A stretch of DNA of 64,000 bases from Paenibacillus eucommiae (lineage in GTDB: Bacteria; Bacillota; Bacilli; Paenibacillales; NBRC-103111). The stretch's first letter is position 1. Each line of letters starts with the position of its first letter. The translations under genes and the position numbers were made by a program. The notes below the pieces were generated by a model that did no database searches, was not told the origin of the DNA, and worked only from the letters and a program-made list of their open reading frames with translations. Shown here piece by piece: positions 25,593 to 36,038 of the stretch. The stretch covers positions 62,001-126,000 of the forward strand of contig NZ_JAGGLB010000024.1 of the NCBI RefSeq assembly GCF_017874215.1. The letters are read 5' to 3'.

Positions 25593-28500
25593 CTAATCCC
25601 TCAAAGTTATTTCTACAAGAACATTCATAAGAAACTGCGCAGCTTCTGCTCGTGTTGCATGCTTCACAGGGTTTATCTTACCGCCCGCTCCATTGACCAA
25701 ACCCTTCTCATACAAGGCTAAGATGCTGTCGCGAGCATAGTCGGATATCGCATTGGCATCCTTAAACTGGCTGAGATCAGCATTGCCCGGTTTATCGTTC
25801 AACATATCCAGCTTTCGCAAAGCGCGTTCAGCTATAGTGAACATTTCCTGGCGGGTTATTTGTGCTTTCGGTTTGAATTCATTTTTTCCGGTACCTTGTA
25901 TTAGCTGTAATGCCTTGGCTGTTGCCACCTCTTTCGCGTAGTAATCGCCGCTGCTCACGTCGCTGAAAGAATCCGTCTCCGCTCCTGTCAGCCCCAACAT
26001 ACGAACGAGCATCGTGACAAAATCCGCACGAGTGACCGCTGCCTCAGGCAAGAAGGCGTTATTCCCAATGCCTTGAATGACTTCCCGCGCAGCCATATAC
26101 TTCACTGCCCGATCGGACCAATGCCCTTTCGTGTCCGCAAAAGACTTCTCATTATGAAAGACATCGAAAGTTCCGCTTTGCGCGGTCCAGAATGCCACTT
26201 TGCCGTTTGCGTAAACGCTCTGGGGAATAATTGCTTTCGACCCGCCGCTCTCTCGATAAGCAACGATGTAATCGCTGTTCTCTCCCGGCTTGATCTCCCG
26301 GTTCACTTCGACTTGCAGCGGATGCTCTTCGTCCGTCCAATCGACCGGTTTATCATTAACCAGACACTCGATGATCAAGCTTCCTTTCCGAATGACAAAC
26401 GTGATTCGATCAGCAGTGTTCGTTGCAAGCTTGCGGATCGATTCTTTGTTCACTTTTACCGTACCAAAGTTGGTCTTAATAAAAAGATTTGCACGTTTAT
26501 CCGAATTGGACAGCCATTCGCTGACATCCGTTAAGGTTATTTGAATCTCCTTCATCGCTTCATTTTTCGTATAGTCCAACACGAGGTCAACAATCCCGTT
26601 TTCATTCGGTTTTGCGGCTGCGAGCAGCTCATTCAGCTTCTGAGGAGAAAGAGTTACTTTCAGCACATTGTCACCTTTGACTTCTTTGTCGATGTCCCCT
26701 TGATTTGAACCAGGTTTAGTACCAGGCTTAGGCTCTTGTTCTGGTTTCGGTTCTGTTTCAACTTCTGTAACTTGAAACGTTGCCGTTCTTGTCGTATTGC
26801 CATAACTAACCTCAACTGTATACAACCCTTTAACAGCTGCTGCAGGAACAGCGATTGAGAGAGAGGATTGATTCGTCTGCACCGTATTCCCTGTTACCGC
26901 AAAGTTTTGTACGCTGCCGGAGCTGTTTTTTACGGTTACCGGCAAGCTTTCACCTGCCATAATGCCGGCAGTCGTAACAGGAATCGTAACTGTACCTGCA
27001 GTGCCCTTCACCAAAGCCTGTGGAGCGGGAGCACCCAGCTCGATGGACACATGCTCTCCCGCTTCAACGAAGTAAAACTTATCTACGTATATAGATTCGA
27101 TATTCGCCTTGTTATTTGCAGGCGACACATACACATACGATGCTTCCTGGGCGACATTGTCCGCCGTTGCCGTGAACTGTCCGACTTTCACGTCCGTCCA
27201 GAACATGTTCTCCATGCTGCTCGCAGGAACGATTGTCGGAGACAGAATGGTACCTCCCGCGCCGTAATCCATGCCAACGGTAAAGGCATCTCCTTGAGGC
27301 TTCGGAAAGGACGGCCCGTTAACCACATCAGCCAATAACGCTGTTGTGTAATTGACCTTTACTCGTGCATACACATCGTAGGTTTGATCTACAGTAAGAT
27401 CTGCATCGCTCACATAGCTGTAGAAATCCATCGGAAAGTTGCTGTCACCAACAACCTTCATGGCCGTCTTGCCGTCAGACGCAGACAGATCGGCCACACC
27501 TTTACTACTGCCGGATGCCCATGTTCCGAAGAACTGATCTTGAACTTCTTTGACAATCTGCTCGTCGTCCTTGACAAGCTTGAATATTTTCCCGTCGCCG
27601 GCTGCGAAATTCACATCAGACAGGATATAGCTATCCGATGTTGTCTGGAATCCGATTTCCGATTCGCTGCCGTCCGTTTTGCTCACTTCCACAACCGATT
27701 TGACATTCATTCCGAGCTTCGCACGATCGATGGTGATCGTCACGTCATCCTCAGCCTCCGCATTATGATTGACGACCACGATATACTTATTCGGCGTACT
27801 CACGCTTTCATGGGTTGTAACGTCAGCACTTAGGTAACCCGGATCTGGCGGCAGCGTTGTAGCTCCGCCGCCACCGCCCGTTGTCGCAGCGACGTTAGCG
27901 ATTCTCCGCATATCTAGAATAGTAGGCTTCAACACGTCGACTTCGCTCAGCAGCTGCTTGATCGTATCATAATCTTCCGGACGGCGCGTATAGTCATAGT
28001 CGACCATACCTTTCCAGAGGATCGTCGATTGGTACATGAAATACGTAAATCCTCTTGCACCTCTGCCGATCGCTTCGTAGGTCATAGCCCTGACTTCAGC
28101 AGGATTTGGATCCCTGAACACACCGCCGTCTCCAAACGCTTGCAAAATCATCCAAACCGGTGCATCATTCGTCAAGTTTTTACGGATTTGCAAGGTAGAT
28201 GCATCCAGACTTTCTTCATATGAAGCATTCGGATACGCTCCAATATGCTTGAAATTGCCCGGTGTTGGATAAGGACTGGCAGCCGGGTATAGATCCAGAC
28301 TCATCGCTTGCGTCAAATTGGAAGGATAGAAATATTCCGCGTCCTCAGGCATGGCATAATCAATGACCGTAAACCGCATTGGATCTATACTTTCCAGCAT
28401 CCTTCTCATAACGGACAGATTGTCCCGGAATCGCTCCTTGTTACGGACATACATACTCCGTGGCTCGTCGAACAATAAGTAACCGATCAGTTGTTCCGCA

Positions 28501-31500
28501 TGTTCGGATATCAAAGCTTTGTTCACGTGTTTTTCCAGCGCGTTGTACATGGCAACTTCATCGTTTCCGTGCATCGCTTCTGAGTCATAGTGGTAACCCT
28601 CCCAGAACTTGAACAGCTCATGTGAGTCAGGCAAACCGATTAGCTTGAGTCCATATTCGGCCGCCTTTTCCAGCGTTATATCGTAGATATCCGGCTTTTT
28701 CAGCCAGTTGGCCAGAAATACGGTGTCGACTCCCGCTTCCACTAAATCCGCGAACGTTCGATCCAGATACGCGGCCGCATCCGCCGGGATATACGGAATA
28801 TTCCAAGCTTCATACCAGACGCCTTTAGGAAAATCGTCGAGCGCAGGATTCACGGCTGCCTTCGTCAATTGCACGCCGCTTATGACCTGGACGTTTTTCC
28901 TCATAAAGATTCGACCATCCGACCGTTTCACTTCGATCGTATAGAGTCCGTTTGCAACCCTATTTCCCTGATCATTGGTACCGTCCCACTGCTCTTTCGC
29001 GTACGTCCAATCTGCCCTTGCCTCTACAATCTTCTTAACCGTATTCCCTTGCTCGTCATAAACCTTAACATCAATGGTTTTCCCAGGCTCATACAATCCG
29101 TGGATGCTGTAATAAATGGTAGCTGTATCGTTAATGCCATCTTGATTGGCCGGCGAAATCTTGTAAGGGTACACATTGTTATACTTGTTCGGATCGTAAT
29201 AAACTTCCGGAAGCACCCTGGTCAGCGTTGCGCTGTCTACTCTAAATGAAGGGAAGTTCTCCTCATTCGAAGTCGAATAAATTTTAACGAGATATTCATG
29301 AGAAGGATCGATCGTAATCGGAAGCACGACCCCTCCACCCCCGTAGTACTCCAGCTTCATAGTAAAAGGAGCTTGCGCCGTGCTATAGATTTTTTTGGCG
29401 ACCAACACTTGATTTGTCGTCGTATCATGTAGAGATATGCCCATTACATCCCCGACAGCAAGATCCCAATCCATACCTGGCACACGATCAGGGTTTGCCA
29501 GCAATTGCAGCGTATAGTCGCCTGCAACGAAGCTGCTTCCATCGATTGGGATTTCCAAAGACGGCGCCTCTTCATTCACTCCGTTCATTACTCTCGCAGC
29601 ACTGTTATCGGGCGTTAATCCGTCTGGTATATTCGAAGCGTTGCTGCCAAGCGTAAACTGGTCATTCTGGATCACATGGGGCACAACTTCTTTCAGTACA
29701 ATATGATCCACATAAATGCCGGAGACGCCGTTGTTCCCCATTCCTTCCACATAGAACTCAAGCCGGTTGACGCCGTAATTCGGATTTATCGTACCCACTC
29801 TGAACTCTTCCCATTGCTCCTCCGTTGTATCGGACACGTTGATTATTCGAGGCGGGATCAAATCCTTTTGTTGAGTTGCGTCATATACGCCAATTTTTAC
29901 GACACCGCCGCCAGCGCTTATGGCGCGATCCATTTTCAGCTTGAAATAAACATCGTACGGGGCAGCCTGCTTAAGCATACTGAAATCCCAGTCCTTGTAT
30001 ACGATATCCCTGCTTGCGCTATCTCCTGCCATAGCTGCCGCGAATCCGTCCGAGGCCGTCCCGTCAATTGCACTTACAGCGTTATTACTGTAATGGAAGC
30101 TGCTGTCTTCAATCGTGTAGTCTCCAGTCACGCTGATGGGACGAGCCCGTACACGAAACTGCGTACTGTCGAGCTGGGAGCCGTCATAATGAATGTTCAC
30201 CGTGTAAATGGCGTCCTGTGCTGCATTCGTTTCTGGCACAATAACCTTTACAGCAGCTTGATTCGCGACAACCTTATTGCCCGTAATCGCGAACAAGGAA
30301 GTCCGATCTGTTCCTGTACTATCTATAACAGTAATCGACAAATCTTCGTTATCCCTAATATTCATCGTCGTTATCGGAATAACCAGGGTTCCGCCGGAAT
30401 AAGACACCGGGTTTCCTGTGACAGGCAGCATATTGGCTGCGGGAATCCCCTGCACAGCAAAGCTCGTTTCAGCTTTTACTCCGCCCGAACCTTCCAGTTC
30501 TATCGTATACACGCCTGCTGGTGTGCCGTTCGGAACTGCGATCACAACATGGGCTGCATTAGCCGTAATCGTATTCCCTGAGACAGCAAACGATAAAGCA
30601 TCTGTCACATCGACTCCGGTATTGTCTTTGATCGTTACAGCTATTGCAGCCCCATCCGCTACATTAGCTGAAGTAACAGGCAGTTGGATCTCCCCGCCCT
30701 TGTAAGAAACAGGACTGTTCATGACATTGCCTGCTTTCAGATAAGGGACTCCCGTCACGGTAAACGCAATTGTGCTGGACGGGATATTCGCGTAAGTAAT
30801 TTCGGCTGTATAGTTGCCATCCGATGCTGCAGGCGGGATCGTCACATGAATATTCGCCTGGCCGGAAACAACCGCCGTGCCGGTTATCGGGAAATTTTGC
30901 ACTTGCCCGCCTTCATTTCGAACGACTACGGCAACACTTTCATGATCCGCAATATGCTGCGTTGTCACCGGGATGACGATTTCGCCGCCGATTGAAGCTG
31001 CGACGGGATCCCCGGTCACTGTTCCGATCGTAATTATAGGTGCCTGCTGGACAACAAAAGTCCCCTGGTGAGTCGTGGCTCCATAAGCCAATTGCAGGGT
31101 GTAAGTTCCAGCTGCCGTGAACGGCGGAATCTGAACAGCCATCTCTACAGCATCCCCTGAAACGGTGTTCCCAGTAGAGGTGATACCTGAAGCTTGAGTC
31201 ACATCAATTCCATTCGCATCGTAAACTTGGACAACAACGGTCTCTAAATTTTCGATATTCAAGGTCGTTGCGCTTACATCTAACGTGCCGCCATTGTAGG
31301 AAACGGGAGTTCCTTGAATGCTGTCAAGCATGATTAAAGGAGCGTTCGTTACTTCAAAGGCTGCTCTGCTGATCGCAGTATTCTGATAGCTTGCTTCGAC
31401 ATTGTAAATCCCGCCCTTGGTACGCTGAGGAACGATAATTTTAATATTCGCATTACTTCCACGAACGATATTGGACTGAATTTCAAAACTTTGCTGCTCG

Positions 31501-32255
31501 CCCTGGCTATTTGTAACTTTCACGTCCAATGGCTCTTCGTCTGCGATATTAACGGTCGTCACAGGAACAAATAAGGTTTCTCCCGCATGGGATGTCGGGG
31601 AGTTCTGGAACTCCCAACCCATATTGATAACCGGAACGCTGTCCGGCGCCTCCAAATAATAGAACTTGTCAACAGAAATAGCCGATATGATATTCTCCAT
31701 CCCGTCGGCAGTGTACAAATAAATAGTATCCATCCCATTCAAGGAGGGGATATAGGTGCCAACCTTAATATCGGCCCATTCATTCGAATTCAATTGGGAT
31801 AATGGCACGCGAATTCCGGGAAGCGGAAAGTTGTTCTGAGACATTGAATATACGCCAACAGAAAAAGCGTAACCTGGCGCGTCTTCATTGTTGAAGTCCA
31901 CTTTCACCCTTGCATAAAGCTCATACGCCTTCCCTTGAACGAAAGGCGACACTCCGGTCGCATTGCCAAATTTGTCATTTGTAAATATTCCGTTCGTCAT
32001 ACGCAGCTGGAAATCCCACGTATTTACCGCTTTCACTACTTTTTTCGCCGTCAAGCCGTCAGACGCCGTTACATCCGCTACACCAAAAAGGGTATCTGGG
32101 GTATCGTAGGTATAAAATAACGAATCTTGCCCAACGTATTCAAACGAACCTGCTTCCGCGTAAGAAACAGCGGGTACCGCCATCAGATTGAAGTTTGAAA
32201 CCATAAGAACTAGTGCTGTTAGTGTAAACATCCATTTTTTGAACAATCGTAACAA
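25593..32255 (-). CDS. Giant SLH-anchored modular glycoside-hydrolase-like surface protein
   Basis: The start chosen is TTG 32255, with GGAGG eight bases upstream (2220 residues); the frame itself extends to GTG 32285, 3 nt past the permease stop, where GGA abuts the start. Order: signal peptide (1-35); carbohydrate-binding-like module (about 40-215); five Ig-like repeats of about 95-100 residues, each with a PVSYxGGxLxxPxT-type start; two further binding-like modules (about 705-1035); a FlgD-like Ig domain (GNRVANGLYTIEV); a TIM-barrel glycosidase-like domain (about 1145-1500, KGVWYEAWN, LLFDEPRSM); another binding module and a sixth Ig repeat (about 1580-1840); a Lys/Pro linker; a beta-rich segment; three SLH domains (last 190 residues). 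The glutamate in LLFDEPRS is a candidate acid/base, but no clear nucleophile glutamate is seen at the expected later strand. It follows the importer in one operon, so it probably binds or degrades the imported glycan at the cell wall. Confidence 0.9.
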   Translation of the reverse strand: MLRLFKKWMFTLTALVLMVSNFNLMAVPAVSYAEAGSFEYVGQDSLFYTYDTPDTLFGVADVTASDGLTAKKVVKAVNTWDFQLRMTNGIFTNDKFGNATGVSPFVQGKAYELYARVKVDFNNEDAPGYAFSVGVYSMSQNNFPLPGIRVPLSQLNSNEWADIKVGTYIPSLNGMDTIYLYTADGMENIISAISVDKFYYLEAPDSVPVINMGWEFQNSPTSHAGETLFVPVTTVNIADEEPLDVKVTNSQGEQQSFEIQSNIVRGSNANIKIIVPQRTKGGIYNVEASYQNTAISRAAFEVTNAPLIMLDSIQGTPVSYNGGTLDVSATTLNIENLETVVVQVYDANGIDVTQASGITSTGNTVSGDAVEMAVQIPPFTAAGTYTLQLAYGATTHQGTFVVQQAPIITIGTVTGDPVAASIGGEIVIPVTTQHIADHESVAVVVRNEGGQVQNFPITGTAVVSGQANIHVTIPPAASDGNYTAEITYANIPSSTIAFTVTGVPYLKAGNVMNSPVSYKGGEIQLPVTSANVADGAAIAVTIKDNTGVDVTDALSFAVSGNTITANAAHVVIAVPNGTPAGVYTIELEGSGGVKAETSFAVQGIPAANMLPVTGNPVSYSGGTLVIPITTMNIRDNEDLSITVIDSTGTDRTSLFAITGNKVVANQAAVKVIVPETNAAQDAIYTVNIHYDGSQLDSTQFRVRARPISVTGDYTIEDSSFHYSNNAVSAIDGTASDGFAAAMAGDSASRDIVYKDWDFSMLKQAAPYDVYFKLKMDRAISAGGGVVKIGVYDATQQKDLIPPRIINVSDTTEEQWEEFRVGTINPNYGVNRLEFYVEGMGNNGVSGIYVDHIVLKEVVPHVIQNDQFTLGSNASNIPDGLTPDNSAARVMNGVNEEAPSLEIPIDGSSFVAGDYTLQLLANPDRVPGMDWDLAVGDVMGISLHDTTTNQVLVAKKIYSTAQAPFTMKLEYYGGGGVVLPITIDPSHEYLVKIYSTSNEENFPSFRVDSATLTRVLPEVYYDPNKYNNVYPYKISPANQDGINDTATIYYSIHGLYEPGKTIDVKVYDEQGNTVKKIVEARADWTYAKEQWDGTNDQGNRVANGLYTIEVKRSDGRIFMRKNVQVISGVQLTKAAVNPALDDFPKGVWYEAWNIPYIPADAAAYLDRTFADLVEAGVDTVFLANWLKKPDIYDITLEKAAEYGLKLIGLPDSHELFKFWEGYHYDSEAMHGNDEVAMYNALEKHVNKALISEHAEQLIGYLLFDEPRSMYVRNKERFRDNLSVMRRMLESIDPMRFTVIDYAMPEDAEYFYPSNLTQAMSLDLYPAASPYPTPGNFKHIGAYPNASYEESLDASTLQIRKNLTNDAPVWMILQAFGDGGVFRDPNPAEVRAMTYEAIGRGARGFTYFMYQSTILWKGMVDYDYTRRPEDYDTIKQLLSEVDVLKPTILDMRRIANVAATTGGGGGATTLPPDPGYLSADVTTHESVSTPNKYIVVVNHNAEAEDDVTITIDRAKLGMNVKSVVEVSKTDGSESEIGFQTTSDSYILSDVNFAAGDGKIFKLVKDDEQIVKEVQDQFFGTWASGSSKGVADLSASDGKTAMKVVGDSNFPMDFYSYVSDADLTVDQTYDVYARVKVNYTTALLADVVNGPSFPKPQGDAFTVGMDYGAGGTILSPTIVPASSMENMFWTDVKVGQFTATADNVAQEASYVYVSPANNKANIESIYVDKFYFVEAGEHVSIELGAPAPQALVKGTAGTVTIPVTTAGIMAGESLPVTVKNSSGSVQNFAVTGNTVQTNQSSLSIAVPAAAVKGLYTVEVSYGNTTRTATFQVTEVETEPKPEQEPKPGTKPGSNQGDIDKEVKGDNVLKVTLSPQKLNELLAAAKPNENGIVDLVLDYTKNEAMKEIQITLTDVSEWLSNSDKRANLFIKTNFGTVKVNKESIRKLATNTADRITFVIRKGSLIIECLVNDKPVDWTDEEHPLQVEVNREIKPGENSDYIVAYRESGGSKAIIPQSVYANGKVAFWTAQSGTFDVFHNEKSFADTKGHWSDRAVKYMAAREVIQGIGNNAFLPEAAVTRADFVTMLVRMLGLTGAETDSFSDVSSGDYYAKEVATAKALQLIQGTGKNEFKPKAQITRQEMFTIAERALRKLDMLNDKPGNADLSQFKDANAISDYARDSILALYEKGLVNGAGGKINPVKHATRAEAAQFLMNVLVEITLRD

Positions 32256-32288
32256 CCGAAACACCTCCACATATTTGAATACCACTCC

Positions 32289-33167
32289 TTATCCTTTTAC
32301 ACTGCCAATAACCATGCCTTTCACGAAATAACGCTGCAGAAACGGGTAGACGATAATAACGGGGAGCATGCCTACAATCAATTGAGCCGTCTTTACCGTT
32401 CTCGAAGATACTGCCAGCACATCCCCGATATTCGCCACCTTGCTCATGTCCGGATTCGTCACGATCGTTTGCAAGTAAGTCTGCAGCGGATAATGACTCG
32501 ATTTATTCATATAGATTAGCCCATCGAACCAACTGTTCCAGTGAAAGACCGTCGTAAACAATCCGATTGTCGCTAAGGAAGGCAATGACAGCGGCAAATA
32601 AATCCGAAACAGAATCCTCCATTGCCCGGCCCCGTCCACAACAGCAGATTCCTCAAGCTCGTGAGGCAAACCGCGAAAGAAGTTCAGCATTAACGTAACG
32701 AAAAAAACGTTGAGCGCCGCAGGGAAAATAAGCGCACCGAGCGAATCGATCAGCCCGTAGGTTTTCACGATAATATAAGTAGGGATAAGTCCACCGCTAA
32801 AAAGCATCGTGATGACAAAAAACCATACGTACACAGTTCTGGTGCGAAAGCTTCGCGTTTCCTTCGAAAGCGGATAGGCGGTTATTACAGTTAACAAACA
32901 ACCTAGCGATACTCCGAGCACAACCCGCTGCACCGAAATCCAGAACGATTGCATAAATTTCGGCTCTTTCATGATGTAGTGATACGCGTCCCAACTGAAC
33001 TCCAAAGGCCAAATGGTAACAAGGCCAGCATTGGCCTTTGCCGGACTGCTCAGGGAAAAGGCCAGCACATGAATAAAAGGCAGTATGCAGACAATTGCCA
33101 ACAGGATCATGATGATGTTAATGACCAACCCGACCTTATTAAGGGAGTTGCTTTTGTTCTTGTGCAC
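32289..33167 (-). CDS. ABC importer permease, YtcP/LplC type
   Basis: 292 residues from GTG 33167. It has six predicted membrane helices, the EAA loop LEESAVVDGAGQWRILFRIY, and the YtcP ending QRYFVKGMVIGSVKG. It lies 14 nt after the LplB-type partner and immediately before the giant surface-protein gene, so the surface protein is translated from the same message. Confidence 0.92.
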   Translation of the reverse strand: MHKNKSNSLNKVGLVINIIMILLAIVCILPFIHVLAFSLSSPAKANAGLVTIWPLEFSWDAYHYIMKEPKFMQSFWISVQRVVLGVSLGCLLTVITAYPLSKETRSFRTRTVYVWFFVITMLFSGGLIPTYIIVKTYGLIDSLGALIFPAALNVFFVTLMLNFFRGLPHELEESAVVDGAGQWRILFRIYLPLSLPSLATIGLFTTVFHWNSWFDGLIYMNKSSHYPLQTYLQTIVTNPDMSKVANIGDVLAVSSRTVKTAQLIVGMLPVIIVYPFLQRYFVKGMVIGSVKG

Positions 33168-33181
33168 CTTCCCGCCCCCTT

Positions 33182-34081
33182 TCAGAAAATGCGATAGTTG
33201 GCGAACCGATAAGCCAACCAGTAGGATGTCGTAATTAAGATCGTGCTAATAACCGATTTGAAAAGTCCGACTGCCGTCGACACGCCGTATTGGGCATCCA
33301 AAAATCCGACCCGATACAGCATGGTGTCGATAATATCGCCAGATTCATATACGGAGGGGCTGTATAAAATAAACACTTGCTCGAAGCCGGCATTCAGGAC
33401 ATTGCCCAGACTGAGCACCCCCATCAGCACGATGATCGGCATCATTCCTGGAAGTGTTATGTGCATCGTCTGTTTCCAGCGGCTTGCCCCATCGATGTTC
33501 GCTGCCTCATATAAAGCCGGATTAATGCTGGTGAGCGCAGCCAAATAAATGATCGTAGCAAACCCGAACTCTTTCCAGACTTCCGAAATCACGAGCGTAA
33601 ACGGAAACCACTGATTGCTTCCTAGAAAGAAAATCGGATCTAGACCGAACAGTTGTATGAGCCGATTGACGATTCCTCCTTGGATCGAAAGAATGTCCAA
33701 TAAAATGCCGCCAAGAATGACCCAGGATAGAAAGTGGGGCAAATAAATCATCGTCTGCACCGACCTGGCCAAATATTTGTTTTTCAATTCATTCAGCAAT
33801 AGTGCGACGATAATCGGTACGAGAAGTCCCGCAATGATTTTCATGAGCGCGATGAACACGGTATTGTAGATCACCTGATAAATATCGGGCATATTCATCA
33901 TGTAGACGAAGTTATCCCATCCGACCCATTTCGACTGAAAGAAACCCCGATTCGGAATAAACTTTTGAAACGCAATAACAAGCCCCGCCATCGGCGCATA
34001 AGCGAACATAAGCGCGAAAACAATGCCCGGCAGCAGCATCATGTGAAAGGAACCGTTTTTTCTTAATTTTCTGAATATCAT
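33182..34081 (-). CDS. ABC importer permease, LplB type
   Basis: 299 residues from ATG 34081 behind GGGAGGGA. Diagnostic segments are MAGLVIAFQKFIPNRGFF, the EAA loop LYEAANIDGASRWKQTMHI and the C-terminal SYWLAYRFANYRIF shared with the LplB protein at 56607-57503. These two importers are therefore closer to each other than to the 14403-15326 one. Confidence 0.92.
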   Translation of the reverse strand: MIFRKLRKNGSFHMMLLPGIVFALMFAYAPMAGLVIAFQKFIPNRGFFQSKWVGWDNFVYMMNMPDIYQVIYNTVFIALMKIIAGLLVPIIVALLLNELKNKYLARSVQTMIYLPHFLSWVILGGILLDILSIQGGIVNRLIQLFGLDPIFFLGSNQWFPFTLVISEVWKEFGFATIIYLAALTSINPALYEAANIDGASRWKQTMHITLPGMMPIIVLMGVLSLGNVLNAGFEQVFILYSPSVYESGDIIDTMLYRVGFLDAQYGVSTAVGLFKSVISTILITTSYWLAYRFANYRIF

Positions 34082-34114
34082 GATTGCATCCCTCCCGGCC
34101 CCGAAATGCGCATA

Positions 34115-34147
34115 GAGGGAGACTACCGGCGATCAATAGCCTCCCTC
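34115..34147. promoter_or_regulatory. Stem-loop between binding protein and permease genes
   Basis: GAGGGAGACTA and TAGCCTCCCTC form 11-bp arms with one mismatch around an 11-nt loop in the SBP-to-LplB gap. No T tract follows. It may stabilise the upstream message or limit read-through into the permeases. Confidence 0.65.
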
Positions 34148-34158
34148 CGGCCAGCTGA

Positions 34159-35865
34159 CTATTCGTTCACTTCCTGCGTAATTTGATCTCCGCCTTGCTT
34201 TTTCCAATTGGCTACGTATTTATCGAATTCTTCGATCCCGGCTTCGCCGAGAATAATTTTGGTCATCATGACGTTCTCCATCTTGAGCAGCGTAGCCATC
34301 TTCTCGGCCATCGTTGGCGTGGACGAAACCTTCAATGCCGTAGGCGTGAGCAAATTATTATCGAAATAATGCTTCAGAACGGCCGTACCGCTATGAGGTG
34401 TACCGAACGTTTGATAATAGATCCAACTGGTCGCGATTTCCGGGTCCTTCGTGTTCTTGCGATTCTCCGTATAACGATAAAGCCCGCGGAGATATCCGAA
34501 TACATTGGCAGTCATCGACTTCTCGTCCGGCTGAATTTGCGCGTCAAAGGCTGCTTTGACTGCATCATGCTCGATAATGTGCGCCATCGGAGAATCGAAT
34601 CCAACAATCGTGTAGGGGTAGTACATGATGCCTGTTTCCTGATTCGTCGAATATTTAAGCTTAGGATGAACCAGCCAATGCTCTTGGTAGAAATTAGCGA
34701 GCTTCACCACGACTTCCGGATTTTTATAGCCCTTCTTTACAACCCAATAATTGATCGCCGTCGGTCCAAGGTAAGCTTTGGCCGGAGCATTGTCGAAGGA
34801 AGTAATCGGGTACGCGTTCAATACCGCGTCCGGGTCGTTGACAATCAGATCTTTAATGCCGTCAAATGGTGCCGCGAACATGTTGTAGAACAAGCCTAAT
34901 TTCCCGGCCACGATCGCTTCCTTCATTTTGCTGACATCTTTGACGCCAAATTCCTTATCGATGATTCCATTTTTGTACAATTCGGCAAGTTTCAAGAGAG
35001 GTGCTTTCATTTCCGGCTGGATGCTCCCGTACACCGCTGTGCCGCTTCCACCCTGAATCCATTTGCCGGGATATGCGTGGTAACTATTCATGAATCCGAA
35101 CAAGTTGGCCTGCAGCTCTTTGCTTAATCCCAGTCCATACGTATCGTCGACGTTATTTCCGTCAGGATCGTTTTTGGCAAATGCGGTCGCGATGTTGATG
35201 ACATCGTCAATCGTTTTCGGCGGCTGCAGTCCAAGCTTGTCAAGCCAATCCTGGCGAACCCAGATCATCGATGATTCCAAATAACCTTGCGTCATTGCGG
35301 GTACAGCGTAAATCTTCCCGTCAACCGAAGCCGCATTAAGCGCTAACCCGCCATCGGAATCAAGTTTCTTGCGTGTAGCCTCACTTGCATACTTCCCGAT
35401 CACTTCCGTTAAATCCTCAATCATGCCGGCTTCAATCAGACTCTTCAATTGCGTGCCGTTGACCAGGACCAGATCAGGAATGCTCCCCGAGGAAATGGCG
35501 ACGTTCACTTTGCCTTCGTATTGATCCTGCGGAACAACCCATTCATTCGTCAGCTTGACGCCCAGATCGCTCTCATAAAAATCGTAAACGAGATTCTTAT
35601 CTATTGACTGCCCGGGCTCGAACTTGAATCCCTCATCGGCACGGCTTATTGACAATTGGATAGCCGGTTCGTATTTGCCCAGCGGATCGATGGCCTCCCC
35701 AGTATCCGTCCCTGCGCCTTCATTACTGGCTGGAGCTTGCGAGGCAGGCGGAGAGCCAGTCGCCGAATTCTCTTCCTTATCGCCGCTGCAAGCGCTTAAC
35801 ATCAATGCGATCACACATGCAAATAACAACAATGAAACATACCGAGCGGCCTTGCTTCTTTTCAT
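34159..35865 (-). CDS. LplA/YtcQ-type sugar-binding lipoprotein
   Basis: 568 residues from ATG 35865 behind AGGGGGAC. The lipobox LSAC is at about residue 26 (CVIALMLSAC) with a Ser/Ala/Pro linker. Middle motifs (WVRQDWLDKLGLQPPKTIDD, DPDGNNVDDTYGLGL) are typical of the large binding proteins that work with LplB/YtcP. First gene of the operon that ends in the SLH giant, divergent from YesM/YesN. The Asp/Asn run resembles a calcium site. Ligand unknown. Confidence 0.92.
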   Translation of the reverse strand: MKRSKAARYVSLLLFACVIALMLSACSGDKEENSATGSPPASQAPASNEGAGTDTGEAIDPLGKYEPAIQLSISRADEGFKFEPGQSIDKNLVYDFYESDLGVKLTNEWVVPQDQYEGKVNVAISSGSIPDLVLVNGTQLKSLIEAGMIEDLTEVIGKYASEATRKKLDSDGGLALNAASVDGKIYAVPAMTQGYLESSMIWVRQDWLDKLGLQPPKTIDDVINIATAFAKNDPDGNNVDDTYGLGLSKELQANLFGFMNSYHAYPGKWIQGGSGTAVYGSIQPEMKAPLLKLAELYKNGIIDKEFGVKDVSKMKEAIVAGKLGLFYNMFAAPFDGIKDLIVNDPDAVLNAYPITSFDNAPAKAYLGPTAINYWVVKKGYKNPEVVVKLANFYQEHWLVHPKLKYSTNQETGIMYYPYTIVGFDSPMAHIIEHDAVKAAFDAQIQPDEKSMTANVFGYLRGLYRYTENRKNTKDPEIATSWIYYQTFGTPHSGTAVLKHYFDNNLLTPTALKVSSTPTMAEKMATLLKMENVMMTKIILGEAGIEEFDKYVANWKKQGGDQITQEVNE

Positions 35866-35888
35866 TTCAAGTCCCCCTATTAGATGCT

Positions 35889-35936
35889 TACACTCGAGTG
35901 TATCTAAACTTTACAGTAGACAGGTTTGCCGTTCAA
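35889..35936 (-). promoter_or_regulatory. Promoter of the importer/SLH operon with start-proximal palindrome
   Basis: -35 TTGAAC (35931-35936), 17-bp spacer and -10 TAAAGT (35908-35913) on the minus strand. Just downstream, TACACTCGAGTGTA (35889-35902) is a perfect 14-bp palindrome positioned at about the transcription start, where a repressor would act. Confidence 0.6.
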
Positions 35937-35984
35937 GAGTAATATCTTGCATTTCATTGTAATCCTTTGCACACAATTTCACGA

Positions 35985-36013
35985 TTGTCCTTTTGCACGT
36001 TTCCCAGTATGAT
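35985..36013 (+). promoter_or_regulatory. Promoter of the YesM/YesN pair
   Basis: -35 TTGTCC (35985-35990), 17-bp spacer, -10 TATGAT (36008-36013). It precedes the ribosome site AAAGGAGG at 36021-36028. Confidence 0.6.
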
Positions 36014-36038
36014 GAACAAAAAAGGAGGTTGGCTGCAC

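Noticed and set aside
29676-30581. 301-codon open frame on the plus strand
   Set aside because: It lies wholly inside the SLH giant gene, has no ribosome site, and its composition mirrors the opposite strand; a shadow frame.
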